From: Pseudarthrobacter sp. NBSH8
GTDB taxonomy: Bacteria; Actinomycetota; Actinomycetes; Actinomycetales; Micrococcaceae
Length of the DNA: 64,000 nt
Direction: 5' to 3'
Assembly (NCBI RefSeq): GCF_014217545.1
Contig: NZ_CP043178.1
Coordinates: forward strand, 1,426,001-1,490,000
The notes below the pieces were generated by a model. That model made no database searches. It saw only the letters and a list, made by a program, of their open reading frames with translations, and was not told the DNA's origin. Positions 44,253 to 53,953 of this stretch are shown piece after piece. Positions within the stretch are counted from its first letter, which is position 1. Every line of letters starts with the position of its first letter. A program made the translations under genes and the position numbers.

Positions 44253-44975
44253 ATGGCGGGGCCGGTGAGGGCGGGGCCGGCCCAAGAGATGGCGGAGCCC
44301 GGCTCTATAGTGCCGGTCCTGCGTTCCTGCCCTCCCGGATTACCGGGAGGGCGGCCCCCGACTGCGGGAGGCCAGCCGGCAGTGCTGGGGCCTGCCGAGC
44401 TGGCCCGCGCCGCCGCCCTGGCGCCCGGCCCACGGGCCGTTTTTGTGGCGGGCCGGCGTTGCCTGCGAACGTTCGCGGCAGAACTGTTGGACGTCCCGGC
44501 GTCGGACCTCACCACGCACTTCAGCTGCCCCCGGTGCGGCGCCGGCCCCGGGCTGTCGCACGGCAGGCCCGGGTATTCACTCAAGGGCGAGCCGGTGCCC
44601 CTGGCGCTGAGCCTGTCCCGGAGTTCCGGCTGGATCCTGTTGGGCGCCGTGATGGATCCGGCGGTCGGAGTCACCATGGGCGTGGATCTGGAGGACCCGT
44701 CCGGCATGGCCTTTGACGGGTTCGACGGCGTGGCCCTCACCGCCGCTGAGCGCGCGGCCCTCGCCGGGCTGGCCCGGCCTCAGCTGCTGCAGGAGCGGGC
44801 ACGGCTCTGGGCGCGCAAGGAAGCCTGGCTCAAGATGACGGGAGACGGACTCGTTACCGCCCCGGACACCCTTGATGTTTTGTCCCGCCCGGAAATCAGG
44901 GACCTGGCCGCCGGAGAAGCGGGCCTCCCGCTCAACTTCCGCGCCGCCGTCGCGGTTTCGCGAACCGGCGGGTAG
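44253..44975 (+). CDS. 4'-phosphopantetheinyl transferase, Sfp type
   Basis: Sfp-type enzymes attach phosphopantetheine to carrier domains of NRPS and PKS proteins. The 240-residue protein has the CPRCGAGPGLSHGRP element (about 92-106), the magnesium motif GVDLED (143-148, with D145 and E147) and WARKEAWLK (186-194). The first 45 residues are proline- and glycine-rich and may not belong to the fold, so the true start could be the ATG at 44289. The convergent NRPS-like gene 1.5 kb away has one carrier domain and is the obvious client. Confidence 0.86.
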   Translation: MAGPVRAGPAQEMAEPGSIVPVLRSCPPGLPGGRPPTAGGQPAVLGPAELARAAALAPGPRAVFVAGRRCLRTFAAELLDVPASDLTTHFSCPRCGAGPGLSHGRPGYSLKGEPVPLALSLSRSSGWILLGAVMDPAVGVTMGVDLEDPSGMAFDGFDGVALTAAERAALAGLARPQLLQERARLWARKEAWLKMTGDGLVTAPDTLDVLSRPEIRDLAAGEAGLPLNFRAAVAVSRTGG

Positions 44976-45018
44976 GGCGCCGGCCGGTAGGAGAGCTGCT
45001 GCCTGTCAGCGCACCGGA

Positions 45019-46401
45019 CTATAAGCGCACAGGCAGGGGCGGAAGGGCTGTCTCGAGCAGCCACGGGTGCAGGAGAGCCTCAGTGTCCAGGCCGGTGGCA
45101 CGGTCCGCGGCGAGGATAAAGGCCGCCGTGGACACTGAACCGTGACGGTGGGTATCCGTCCAGTCATGCAAGAGGGCAAAAAATGCCAGGTCGCCGCACC
45201 GGATCCGCAGGGCATGCAGGGCAAGGGCTCCGCGCTTGTAAACGCGGTCATCAAACATCAGCTCCGGCCCGGGGTCGCCCACGATGATGTCCTGGCTGCC
45301 AGCGGCCAGCTTCCGCCAGGCTGCGGCGGCCCGGTCCGCAATGGGCAGGACGCCCGCTTCCTCGGACCAGATCCACTCCGCGTAGCAGGCGAAGCCCTCG
45401 TGGAGCCAAATGTCCGCCCAGGATGAGGCAGTGAGAGAGTTCCCGAACCACTGGTGCGCGAGCTCGTGGGCGATGAGCCGCTGGGACTCCCACTCCTGCG
45501 TCAGGTGGTTCCGGCCCAGGATGGACAGCGTCTGCGCCTCAAGCGGTATTTCCAGCTCGTCTTCGGTCACCACCACGGAATATTCCGGAAACGGGTAGGG
45601 CCCGAAGCAGTTGGCAAAGGTGCGCATCATTTCCGGCTGCCTCGCCAGGCCGTCGCGGGCCGCGTCGACCAACAGCGCCGGGACGGCTGCGAACTGAGGA
45701 ACCTGGCCATCCACGGGGAAGGGAGTCAGCGTGAGGAACTCATACCGGCCGATCTGGACCGTGGCAAGGTAGGTGGCCATGGGCTCCGCCTGCTCGTAGA
45801 CCCAGGTCTCGCGGCTGGCCCTGCTGGTATGGGAAATCAGCGTCCCGTTGCACACAGCCCGGTAGTTGGCGTCGGTGGTCACGCTGATTTTGTAGCTGGC
45901 CTTGTCGCCGGGGTGATCGTTGCAGGGGAACCAGGAGGCGGCGCCGTTCGGCTGGCCAGCCACCAGAACGCCGTCGGTGAGTTCCTCCCAGCCCACCTCG
46001 CCCCAGAACCCGCGCCGGGGGGCAGGGTTGCCTTCATAGCGGATGTCCAGGGTAAATTCCTCGCCCGCCGGCAGTGCGGCTTCGGGCACAATGACCAACT
46101 GTCCCGCGCGCTGGCTGAACTTCTTAACCCGCCGCCCGCTGAGCTGGATCTTCGTGGCCCGGAGCCCGGTCAGGTCCAGCACCACGGCCGCCGTTGCATA
46201 CCGGGTGACGGCGTTGAGGACAGCGCGCCCGCTCAGGCGGTTGCTGCTGAGCTTGTAGTCAAGGTCAAGTTCGTAGCGGCTGACTTTGTACGCGTTCGTG
46301 CCATGGCCCGGCATGTAGGGATCAGGTGCTGAAGCATCCTGCTCCGACGTGCGGGCGGGGCCGGTACTCGCGGCCGTCGGGCTCGGTACGGGGGAACTCA
46401 T
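45019..46401 (-). CDS. M1-family zinc aminopeptidase, short form
   Basis: The zinc site HELAHQW (HELAH at residues 312-316) with the downstream glutamate in WLHEGFACYAEW is complete. The usual GAMEN substrate loop is replaced by EIPLEAQTLSI. At 460 residues it lacks the long C-terminal ERAP1-like helical domain of the ~850-residue aminopeptidase N, like other compact actinobacterial M1 enzymes. There is no signal peptide, so a cytoplasmic location is likely. It is transcribed in the same direction as the NRPS, 50 bases after it, so the two may be co-transcribed. Confidence 0.9.
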   Translation of the reverse strand: MSSPVPSPTAASTGPARTSEQDASAPDPYMPGHGTNAYKVSRYELDLDYKLSSNRLSGRAVLNAVTRYATAAVVLDLTGLRATKIQLSGRRVKKFSQRAGQLVIVPEAALPAGEEFTLDIRYEGNPAPRRGFWGEVGWEELTDGVLVAGQPNGAASWFPCNDHPGDKASYKISVTTDANYRAVCNGTLISHTSRASRETWVYEQAEPMATYLATVQIGRYEFLTLTPFPVDGQVPQFAAVPALLVDAARDGLARQPEMMRTFANCFGPYPFPEYSVVVTEDELEIPLEAQTLSILGRNHLTQEWESQRLIAHELAHQWFGNSLTASSWADIWLHEGFACYAEWIWSEEAGVLPIADRAAAAWRKLAAGSQDIIVGDPGPELMFDDRVYKRGALALHALRIRCGDLAFFALLHDWTDTHRHGSVSTAAFILAADRATGLDTEALLHPWLLETALPPLPVRL

Positions 46402-46451
46402 AAGACGGTCTTTCCGATCAGCGTAGGCGGCGGGACAGCTGGTACTGCGGG

Positions 46452-49400
46452 CTACCGTGGTTTGGGAGCGGACCCTGCGGGACCCCTCCAGGGGCTCACC
46501 GGGTTACCCATCCAATAGGTCGCGGCTGGAACCGATTCGCCCCGCATCACCAGTGACGCCGGTCCAACGGTTCCGCCGGCTCCGATGCTGGCCTGCGGCA
46601 GGATGACACCATGCGGCCCCATGGTTGCACCGTCTTCGAGGGTAACAGTGTCCAGGCTCATGACGCGGTCGTGGAACAGGTGCGTCTGGACCACGCAGCC
46701 CCGGTTGACGGTGGAGTTCCGCCCAAGGGATACGAGGTCAGCTTCAGGGAGCCAGTAGCTTTCGCACCACGTGCCGCGGCCGATCCGTGCGCCAAGCGCC
46801 CGGAGCCACCAGACCAGGGCCGGCGTCCCGGTGGCTGCACGCGCGAACCAGGGGGCGCTGACCATTTCGATAAACGTGTCCACCACCTCGTTGCGCCAGA
46901 TGAAGGAGCTCCAGAGCGGGTGCTCGCCGGCACGGATCCGTCCCACGAGGACCCATTTGGCGACGACGGCGCTGCCCGCGGCCATCGCGCCCGCCAGCAG
47001 CATCACGATCCCGCCGAAGGCTGCGGCAATCCCGTAGTTGTATGCGGCGGCCAGCCAGTCAAAGGCCAGCATCACGCCTGCGGCGATCGCCACAGTGGCC
47101 ACCACGGGAATGAAACGGCCCAGTTCCCAGAGGCAGCGGGCAAACCTGAGCCGCAGCGGCGGCTGGAAGGTACGTGTGTCATCAGAGGCGATGGCGGTAC
47201 GCCGGAGCCGCACGGGTGGGCTGCCCAGCCATGACGTCCCTGCTTTGGCCTTGGCCGGGGTGGCCGACAGGACGGCCACGAGTGAGTTCTTGGGGACGTT
47301 CCGGCCGGCAGCGGTCATGCCGGAGTTGCCCAGGAAGGAGCGCTTGCCGATCTTCGCGGGCGCGATCCGCAGCCACCCGCCGTCGAGCTCGTAGGACGCC
47401 ACCATGGTGTCGTCGGCCAGGAAGGCGCCCTCGCCCACGGTGGTCATTTTGGGGATTAGCAGGACGGTGGAGGCTTCGACGTTCTTGCCGATCTTGGCAC
47501 CGAGGAGGCGCAGCCAGACCGGAGTGAAGAGACTGGCATAGATGGGGAATAACAGGTCACGGGCCAGATCCAGTACGCGTTCCGTGGCCCAGACCTGCCA
47601 GCCGATCCGGCTGCGGACGCGATAGTATCCCTCGGCCAGGCCGATGCCGAGCAGCCGGGTGGTGACCAAAATGAGCAGCAGGTTGACGACGAACCACACA
47701 AGGGCCGCGGGTGCGAGGGCGAGCAGGATCTGCGGCATGGCGGCGGAGAGCGAAGCGCTGCCCCGGATGAAGCCAAAGACCACCAGCGCTGCGGCGGCGG
47801 CGGAGACGTAGGGGATCAGGGCCAGCACGGCCGAAGCCGCGGCGAATCCGGCGAACCAGAGCCGGCCAATCAGCCGATGTTCTGCGGGAGTGTCCGGCAG
47901 CGAGTGCTTGGCCTTGCCCCGGCGTTCGGCCGGGGACCCGGCAACGTGGTGGCCGGCCGTGACCTTGCCGAGGACCGCCGAGCCTGGTTCCACCTGGGCT
48001 CCGGCGCCGATGGAAGCGCCGGGCATCAGCGTGCTGCGCGCCCCTACGCTGGCTCCTGCCCCGATGTGGACGGCTCCGATGTGGACGATGTCCCCGTCGA
48101 TCCACCAACCGGAAAGGTCCACTTCAGGCTCAATGTTGGAGCCACTGCCGAGGGAAAGCAGTCCTGTAACCGGGGGAAGCGAGTGCAGCTGGACGTTGCT
48201 GCCGATCCTGGCGCCCAGCGCCCGGGCGTAGTAGGGCACCCATGGTGCGCTGGCGAGGCTGATAGCACCGGCGAGGTCCTGGATTTGTTCTGCCAGCCAC
48301 AGGCGCAGGTGCACGCGCCCTGAGCGCGGGTACGCTCCCGGCTCCACTTTCCGGAGCAGGATCCGGGCCGCGGTCACGGAAATCAGCATCCGGCCGGCCG
48401 GAGAGACGAAGACCAGCCAGGACGCGGCCACCCACCACCAGGAAACTGTGGGTGCGGCGCTGAACCCTGCCAAGAAGGCCAGTACGTTGTTGGCCGCCAT
48501 GACGTAGGTCAGCCAGCGCATCCCCACCAGGATGTGCAAGGGAATGCCCATCAGCGTCTGGAAGACCTGGGACTTGAACGCGGTGGGGCGCACAGTCCTG
48601 GACGGCGCCGGCCCGGCGGTCACGCCGTCGGGAAGCGTCTGGCGGGCCGCATCAATCAGGGCCCCGATCCTGGGTGTGGCATAGATGTCGGCGACCGTGA
48701 TTGTCGGGTACCGGCCCCTGAGGGCGGAGACCAGCTGGGCAGCGGACAGGGAGCCGCCGCCGTAGGCGAAGAAGTCGGCGTCGAGGCTTGATACGGGGCT
48801 GCCAAGGACGGCCGTCCACTGTTCGGCGATCCAGGCGGCATCTTCCGGCAGGTTCAACGGGGCCGCGTCAGCCTCCGCCGCGCCGCTCCCGGTCAACGGC
48901 CAGGGCAGGGCATGACGGTCCACTTTGCCGCTGGTTTTCGTCGGCATGGACTCGACGACGGTCAGCAGCGGAATGAGGGGGGCGGGGAGGCTCGCCGCCA
49001 GGAGTTCACGGGCTGCCACCAGATCCAGGTCCGCATCAGCGGCGGCCAGGTATCCCACCAGGATCTGGTTGCCGGCCGCGGTTGTCTGGACGGCTGCCGC
49101 CGCTCCGGCGACGTGGGGGAGGGCCTGCAGGGCGGCGTCAATTTCGCCCAGTTCGATCCGTCGTCCACCGAGCTTGACCTGTTCGTCCGCACGGCCCATA
49201 AAGATCAGGCCGGCGGCTTCGTAGCGGACCAGATCGCCGGAACGGTAAGCGCGGTCCCAGCCGAAGGACGGCATGGGTGCGTACTTCTCCCGGTCCTTGT
49301 CCGGGTCAAGGTAACGGGCAAGCCCGACGCCGCCGATGATCAGCTCGCCGATGTCCCCTTCGCTGACGGGCAGTCCGTCGGCGTCCACCACGGCCAGGTC

Positions 49401-50441
49401 CCAGCCGTCCAGCGGCAGCCCGATCCGGACCGGGCCGGGACCACCTAGGGGAGCAGCGCAGGCCACGACCGTGGTCTCCGTGGGGCCGTAGGTATTCCAT
49501 ACCTCCCGGCCCGGGATGGCAAGCCGTTCGACGAGCTCGGGCGGGCAGGCTTCGCCGCCAAAAATCAGGAGCCGGACACTCTCCAGGGACTCGGCGGGCC
49601 AGAGTGCCGCAAGGGTAGGAACAGTGGATACTGCGGTGATGCCGTGGCTGATGAGCCAGGGGCCAAGGTCCGTTCCCGTCCTGACCAGGGCTCGCGGCGC
49701 GGGCACCAGGCAGGCGCCATGACGCCAGGCAAGCCACATTTCCTCGCACGAGGCATCAAAGGCGACGGAGAGCCCTGCCAACACCCGGTCCTGCGGTCCC
49801 AGTGGTTCCTCTTGCAGGAAGATCCGGGCTTCGGCGTCAATAAAGGCGGCGGCGGAGCGGTGCCGGACGGCGACGCCCTTGGGCGTGCCGGTGGACCCGG
49901 AGGTAAAGATCACCCAGGCGTCATCGCCGGGCTCGGCAGCACGGCTTTCGGCTTCACGGCGCTCGGCAGAAGGGTGCTCAGCGCCACGGCCGTCTTCGTT
50001 TGGCCGGGAGGCCAGGACAATGACCGCGGCCCCACCGGTGAGGACTGTGGCCACGCGTGCCTCGCCGAAGACGAGCCGTGCACGTTCCTCGGGGTCGTCG
50101 GCGTCCACGGGCACGTAGGCGGCGCCGATGTGCAGGATCGCGAGAATTGAGATGTAGAGCTCATTGGTCCCAGACGGAATCCGCACGCCGATCCTGTCGC
50201 CGGCGCCCAGTCCGGCGGCCCGGAGCTCCCGCCCTTTGGCCCGGACCGCGGCCATCAGGTCGGCGTAGCTCAGGGACCGCCGGCCGTCGTCGAGCGCCGA
50301 TGCCTCCGGGAAGCGGGTGGCCGATTCCGCCAGGATGGCCATGAGCGTCCGCTCGGGCGGGGCCAGGGGCAAACCGGCCAGCTGGGGGCGGTAGAGATCT
50401 TCCGGCCGGGATGCCACGACGTTTGACTGATGCTCACTCAC
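46452..50441 (-). CDS. Pls/PosA-like single-module NRPS with membrane and hexapeptide-repeat C-terminus
   Basis: The 1329-residue protein has an adenylation domain (A3 TSGSTGTPKG near 180, A5 NTYGPTE near 317, A8 GRADEQVKLGGRRIELGE near 425, A10 TSGKVD near 505). A carrier domain with phosphopantetheine serine S564 (GGGS) follows. It has no condensation or thioesterase domain. Instead, several membrane helices alternate with three soluble blocks rich in left-handed beta-helix hexapeptides (about 737-834, 975-1058, 1213-1310). This is the layout of Pls, the epsilon-poly-L-lysine synthetase, and relatives. Manual reading of the pocket gives D-A-E-T-I-G-T-V-V-K, which resembles codes for lysine-like residues. 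The product is inferred to be a cationic homopolymer or short oligomer. Confidence 0.85.
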   Translation of the reverse strand: MSEHQSNVVASRPEDLYRPQLAGLPLAPPERTLMAILAESATRFPEASALDDGRRSLSYADLMAAVRAKGRELRAAGLGAGDRIGVRIPSGTNELYISILAILHIGAAYVPVDADDPEERARLVFGEARVATVLTGGAAVIVLASRPNEDGRGAEHPSAERREAESRAAEPGDDAWVIFTSGSTGTPKGVAVRHRSAAAFIDAEARIFLQEEPLGPQDRVLAGLSVAFDASCEEMWLAWRHGACLVPAPRALVRTGTDLGPWLISHGITAVSTVPTLAALWPAESLESVRLLIFGGEACPPELVERLAIPGREVWNTYGPTETTVVACAAPLGGPGPVRIGLPLDGWDLAVVDADGLPVSEGDIGELIIGGVGLARYLDPDKDREKYAPMPSFGWDRAYRSGDLVRYEAAGLIFMGRADEQVKLGGRRIELGEIDAALQALPHVAGAAAAVQTTAAGNQILVGYLAAADADLDLVAARELLAASLPAPLIPLLTVVESMPTKTSGKVDRHALPWPLTGSGAAEADAAPLNLPEDAAWIAEQWTAVLGSPVSSLDADFFAYGGGSLSAAQLVSALRGRYPTITVADIYATPRIGALIDAARQTLPDGVTAGPAPSRTVRPTAFKSQVFQTLMGIPLHILVGMRWLTYVMAANNVLAFLAGFSAAPTVSWWWVAASWLVFVSPAGRMLISVTAARILLRKVEPGAYPRSGRVHLRLWLAEQIQDLAGAISLASAPWVPYYARALGARIGSNVQLHSLPPVTGLLSLGSGSNIEPEVDLSGWWIDGDIVHIGAVHIGAGASVGARSTLMPGASIGAGAQVEPGSAVLGKVTAGHHVAGSPAERRGKAKHSLPDTPAEHRLIGRLWFAGFAAASAVLALIPYVSAAAAALVVFGFIRGSASLSAAMPQILLALAPAALVWFVVNLLLILVTTRLLGIGLAEGYYRVRSRIGWQVWATERVLDLARDLLFPIYASLFTPVWLRLLGAKIGKNVEASTVLLIPKMTTVGEGAFLADDTMVASYELDGGWLRIAPAKIGKRSFLGNSGMTAAGRNVPKNSLVAVLSATPAKAKAGTSWLGSPPVRLRRTAIASDDTRTFQPPLRLRFARCLWELGRFIPVVATVAIAAGVMLAFDWLAAAYNYGIAAAFGGIVMLLAGAMAAGSAVVAKWVLVGRIRAGEHPLWSSFIWRNEVVDTFIEMVSAPWFARAATGTPALVWWLRALGARIGRGTWCESYWLPEADLVSLGRNSTVNRGCVVQTHLFHDRVMSLDTVTLEDGATMGPHGVILPQASIGAGGTVGPASLVMRGESVPAATYWMGNPVSPWRGPAGSAPKPR

Positions 50442-50527
50442 GGACGGATTCTGCCTGAGGAAAGTGAACGGAAGGTGTCCTTGATTGGTTGAAGGTTCAT
50501 ATTCCGTTCATCCGTAGGCGGGCGCCA

Positions 50528-51490
50528 TCAGGGAACCAAGAGGACCTTGCCCGTGGTGCGCCGGCCCTCGAGATCCTCGTGGGCACGTCGCGCCTCGGCC
50601 AGGGGGTACGTGGCACCGATCCGGACCTTCAGGCTTCCGTCGGCTACCGCCCCAAAGACCTCGCTGGAACGCCACCGCCGTTCCTGCGGGTTGGCCAGGA
50701 AATGCGCCAGTGTCGGCCGCGTGAGGGAAAGCGAGCCGCCCGCGTTGAGCCGCTGCGGATCCACCGGCGGCACAGCGCCGGAGGCGGCCCCGAACAGGAC
50801 GAGGAAGCCGCGGGTGCACAGACTGGCAAGCGAGCCGTCGAACGTGTCTTTCCCGACGCCGTCGTACACCACCTGGACGCCGGCGCCGTCGGTGAGATCG
50901 CGGACAGCTTCAGGGAATCCGTCATAGCGGAGCACAACGTCCGCGCCGGCTCCCTTGGCCAGCGCTTCCTTCTCGTCGGTGGACACTGTGGTGATAACCC
51001 GGGCTCCGCGTGCCTTCAGGAGCTGGGTAATCAGCAGGCCCACACCGCCGGCACCGGCGTGGACCAGGACCGTTTGGCCAGGTTCCACCTTGAAGGATGA
51101 GTTGATCAGGTAATGGGCGGTCATGCCCTGAAGGGGTAACGCCGCCGCCGTCAAGAGGTCCACGCCATCCGGTACCGGGAGGGCTTTCGCGGCGTCCAGC
51201 ACGGTGTAGCCTGCGTAGCATTGCTGGCCCTCGGCCGTTGCAACCCGGCTCCCCACGGTGAAGCCCTCAACGCCCTCGCCGATTGCCTCCACGACGCCCG
51301 CTGCTTCGGCGCCCGGTATGAATGGATGGGCAACCTTGTACATGCCGCCGCGCTGGTACGTCTCAATGAAATTGACGCCCGTGGCCGCGACTTTGATGAG
51401 CAACTGGCCGGGGCCCGGCGTCGGACGGTCCACCTCAGCGAGCTCGAGGACTTCCGGGCCTCCGGGCTGGCGGACAACGATGGCATGCAT
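50528..51490 (-). CDS. Quinone oxidoreductase (zeta-crystallin-like MDR)
   Basis: The 320-residue protein is a zinc-free medium-chain reductase. It has NFIETYQRGGMYK, the NADPH-binding AGAGGVGLLITQLLKARGA and YDGVGKDTFDGSL, typical of NADPH:quinone reductases such as QorA. The ATG at 51490 is preceded by GAGGAG at good spacing, although the frame is open upstream. It lies near the NRPS but is separated by 86 bases and probably has its own role in redox detoxification. Confidence 0.9.
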   Translation of the reverse strand: MHAIVVRQPGGPEVLELAEVDRPTPGPGQLLIKVAATGVNFIETYQRGGMYKVAHPFIPGAEAAGVVEAIGEGVEGFTVGSRVATAEGQQCYAGYTVLDAAKALPVPDGVDLLTAAALPLQGMTAHYLINSSFKVEPGQTVLVHAGAGGVGLLITQLLKARGARVITTVSTDEKEALAKGAGADVVLRYDGFPEAVRDLTDGAGVQVVYDGVGKDTFDGSLASLCTRGFLVLFGAASGAVPPVDPQRLNAGGSLSLTRPTLAHFLANPQERRWRSSEVFGAVADGSLKVRIGATYPLAEARRAHEDLEGRRTTGKVLLVP

Positions 51491-51654
51491 AAAGGGTCTC
51501 CTCTCCGGGCAGGGATTTCCCGCAGCCGGTGTCTCTGACCATCCTAGGGATACCGCTACCGACGACGAAGCGACGGCCGGTAGCCGGCCGTCGCTTCGGG
51601 TCATAAGGGGGGGAAGAGCCAAGCGGGGGAGCAGCGTGACTCGGGGTGTGCATG

Positions 51655-52749
51655 CTAGAACCGCCGGGTCACCGTTGCCATGGGGCACTCGAAGTGGCGT
51701 CCTGCGGCAAGGCCCACGTCGTTGAGGTAACGGACGATGATGCCGTAGGACTGCAGCAGCGTGGTCTCCGTGTAGGGCACCTGGTGCTTCTTGCAGTACT
51801 CGCGGACGATCTTGGCAGCCTTGTCCAGCTGGGGGCGCGCCATGTCCGGGAAGAGGTGGTGCTCAGCCTGGCGGTTCAGGCCGCCGAGCAGGATGTCCAT
51901 AAACCGGCCGCCGGAGATATTCCGTGAGGTCAGGACCTGGCGGCTGAAGAAGTCCACGCGGCTGTCCGCGGGCAGGACCGGCATGCCCTTGTGGTTCGGT
52001 GCGAAGGAAGCACCCATGTAGAAACCGAAGACGGCAAGCTGCACGCCGATGAAGGCGAACGCCATTCCCAGCGGAAGGAATGTAAAGGCGAGCGCGGGGA
52101 GGAGACTGAGCCGGACCAGCAAAATGGGAAGCTCTACCCAGCGGTGCGTCACCTTGGCCCGGCGGAAGACGAACTTCACGGAATCGATCTGCAGGCCCAG
52201 GCCAACAAGGAACAACAACGGGAAGAAGAACCAACCCTGCTTGCGGGTCAGGAAGGAAAACCGGCCCTGCCGCGTGGCGGCACCTTCGGTGTGGAAGGCG
52301 ATGGCCCCGGTGGCAATGTCCGGATCCTTGGAAATGACGTTGGGGTGGTTGTGGTGGGCGCCGTGCTTCTGCTCCCACCAGGAGTAGCTCATGCCTGCCA
52401 CCGAGGTGGCCAGGATCCGGGCGGTCCAGTCGTTGGCCCGGCGCGACGCGAAGATCTGGCGGTGCCCGGCCTCGTGGGCCAGGAAACTCAGCTGAGTGCA
52501 TAGAACTCCGACAGCCGCGGCAATGAGGAGCTGGAACCAGCTGGCGCCGATCAGGGCGAAGCCGAACCAAGTGGCGGCCATCAGGAGCACCAAGCTGGCG
52601 AAGAGCGTGATGTAGAAACCGACGCGACGTTCCAGCAGGCCTTCAGCCTTGACGCTCTTCAACAGTTCCGAATAGCTCAGGACAACGGCGTTGGGCTGCC
52701 GGACACGCGATTTGGGGCGCTCTGACGTGGGGAAGGTGGTGGTCATGGA
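51655..52749 (-). CDS. Membrane acyl desaturase (DesA3/front-end type)
   Basis: The three histidine boxes of membrane di-iron desaturases are present: HEAGH (residues 91-95), KHGAHH (127-132) and QAEHH near residue 300. At least four hydrophobic segments flank them. Such enzymes introduce double bonds into membrane acyl chains for cold or stress adaptation. The 364-residue start at 52749 ([10 protein letters not shown]) is preferred. The frame continues to 52893, where it would overlap the argC promoter region. Confidence 0.88.
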   Translation of the reverse strand, partial: SMTTTFPTSERPKSRVRQPNAVVLSYSELLKSVKAEGLLERRVGFYITLFASLVLLMAATWFGFALIGASWFQLLIAAAVGVLCTQLSFLAHEAGHRQIFASRRANDWTARILATSVAGMSYSWWEQKHGAHHNHPNVISKDPDIATGAIAFHTEGAATRQGRFSFLTRKQGWFFFPLLFLVGLGLQIDSVKFVFRRAKVTHRWVELPILLVRLSLLPALAFTFLPLGMAFAFIGVQLAVFGFYMGASFAPNHKGMPVLPADSRVDFFSRQVLTSRNISGGRFMDILLGGLNRQAEHHLFPDMARPQLDKAAKIVREYCKKHQVPYTETTLLQSYGIIVRYLNDVGLAAGRHFECPMATVTRRF

Positions 52750-52869
52750 GCGGGGCCTCGTAACTGTTTCGGGCAACGCTGCAGCCGACATTCGGACTGC
52801 ACGGTCAGGATCACCCTCATCCCAGCTTACGCCTGCCTGTCCAGCGGTACTTGGAATCGGGGGGATCAT

Positions 52870-52908
52870 CGAATGCATAAATATCGGGCACACTGAATAC
52901 TTTTGCTG
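52870..52908 (+). promoter_or_regulatory. Candidate ARG-box pair upstream of argC
   Basis: Two AT-rich 18-base sites, one containing ATGCATAAATATCG and one TGAATACTTTTGCTG, lie side by side just upstream of the argC -10. They resemble the TGAAT-N4-ATTCA half-site pattern bound by ArgR hexamers, and argR is in the same operon. Confidence 0.5.
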
Positions 52909-52914
52909 TAAGAT
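52909..52914 (+). promoter_or_regulatory. Putative -10 (TAAGAT) of the arg operon
   Basis: TAAGAT ends 7 bases before the argC ATG, so the operon mRNA is probably leaderless. It lies immediately after the candidate ArgR sites. Confidence 0.5.
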
Positions 52915-52921
52915 TCAGGGC

Positions 52922-53953
52922 ATGACTATTTCTGTTGCCGTCTCCGGAGCCAGCGGGTACGCCGGGGGAGAAGTCCTGCGCCTCCTGGCGGGGCATCCGG
53001 ACGTGACCATCGGTGCCATCACCGCGCACAGCAATGCAGGCTCCCGCCTCGGCGAACTTCAACCGCATCTGCATGGACTGGCCAGCCGCATCCTGGAAGA
53101 CACCACGGTGGAGAATCTTTCCGGGCACGATGTGGTGTTCCTGGCGCTCCCGCATGGCGCTTCCGCCGAGATCGCGGCACAGCTTCCGGAGGGCACCGTA
53201 GTGATCGACGCCGGCGCAGACCACCGCCTCGAAGATCCGGCCGCGTGGGAAAAGTTCTACGGCTCGGCCCACGCCGGGACGTGGCCCTACGGCCTGCCGG
53301 AGCTCCCTGGCCAGCGCGAAGCCCTCAAGGGCGCCACCCGGATCGCCGTCCCGGGCTGCTACCCGACCTCGGCCCTCCTGGCCCTGACGCCCGGGTTCGC
53401 CGCCAAGCTGCTCCAGCCCGACGACGTCGTGATCGTTTCCGCCTCCGGCACCTCGGGTGCGGGCAAGGCCGCGAAGGTGAACCTTATCGGCTCTGAGGTG
53501 ATGGGCTCCATGAGCCCCTACGGAGTGGGCGGCGGCCATCGCCACACCCCCGAGATTGAGCAGGGGCTCTCTAACGCTGCCGGTGAGAGTGTCACGGTGT
53601 CCTTCACTCCGACGCTCGCGCCGATGAGCCGCGGCATCCTCACCACCGCCACGGCGAAGGTCAAGCCCGGCACCACCGCGGCGGACCTCCGGCAGACGTG
53701 GGCGGATGCCTACGACGACGAACCGTTTGTCCACCTCCTGCCTGAAGGGCAATGGCCCGCCACCAAATCGGTCCAGGGCTCCAACCACGCCGCCATGCAG
53801 CTGGCATTGGACGAACACACCGGCCGCGTGATTGTGACGTGCGTCATTGATAACCTCACCAAGGGGACTGCCGGCGGCGCCGTGCAGTCCATGAATATTG
53901 CGCTTGGCCTGGCGGAAACCGCCGGCCTCAACCTGCAGGGAGTTGCACCGTGA
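52922..53953 (+). CDS. argC: N-acetyl-gamma-glutamyl-phosphate reductase
   Basis: ArgC reduces N-acetylglutamyl phosphate to the semialdehyde. The 343-residue protein has the NADP loop [10 protein letters not shown] and the active-site cysteine in [14 protein letters not shown]. The frame is open to 52691, but the ATG at 52922 gives the family start and follows a -10 element. argJ overlaps its stop by four bases. Confidence 0.97.
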   Translation: MTISVAVSGASGYAGGEVLRLLAGHPDVTIGAITAHSNAGSRLGELQPHLHGLASRILEDTTVENLSGHDVVFLALPHGASAEIAAQLPEGTVVIDAGADHRLEDPAAWEKFYGSAHAGTWPYGLPELPGQREALKGATRIAVPGCYPTSALLALTPGFAAKLLQPDDVVIVSASGTSGAGKAAKVNLIGSEVMGSMSPYGVGGGHRHTPEIEQGLSNAAGESVTVSFTPTLAPMSRGILTTATAKVKPGTTAADLRQTWADAYDDEPFVHLLPEGQWPATKSVQGSNHAAMQLALDEHTGRVIVTCVIDNLTKGTAGGAVQSMNIALGLAETAGLNLQGVAP

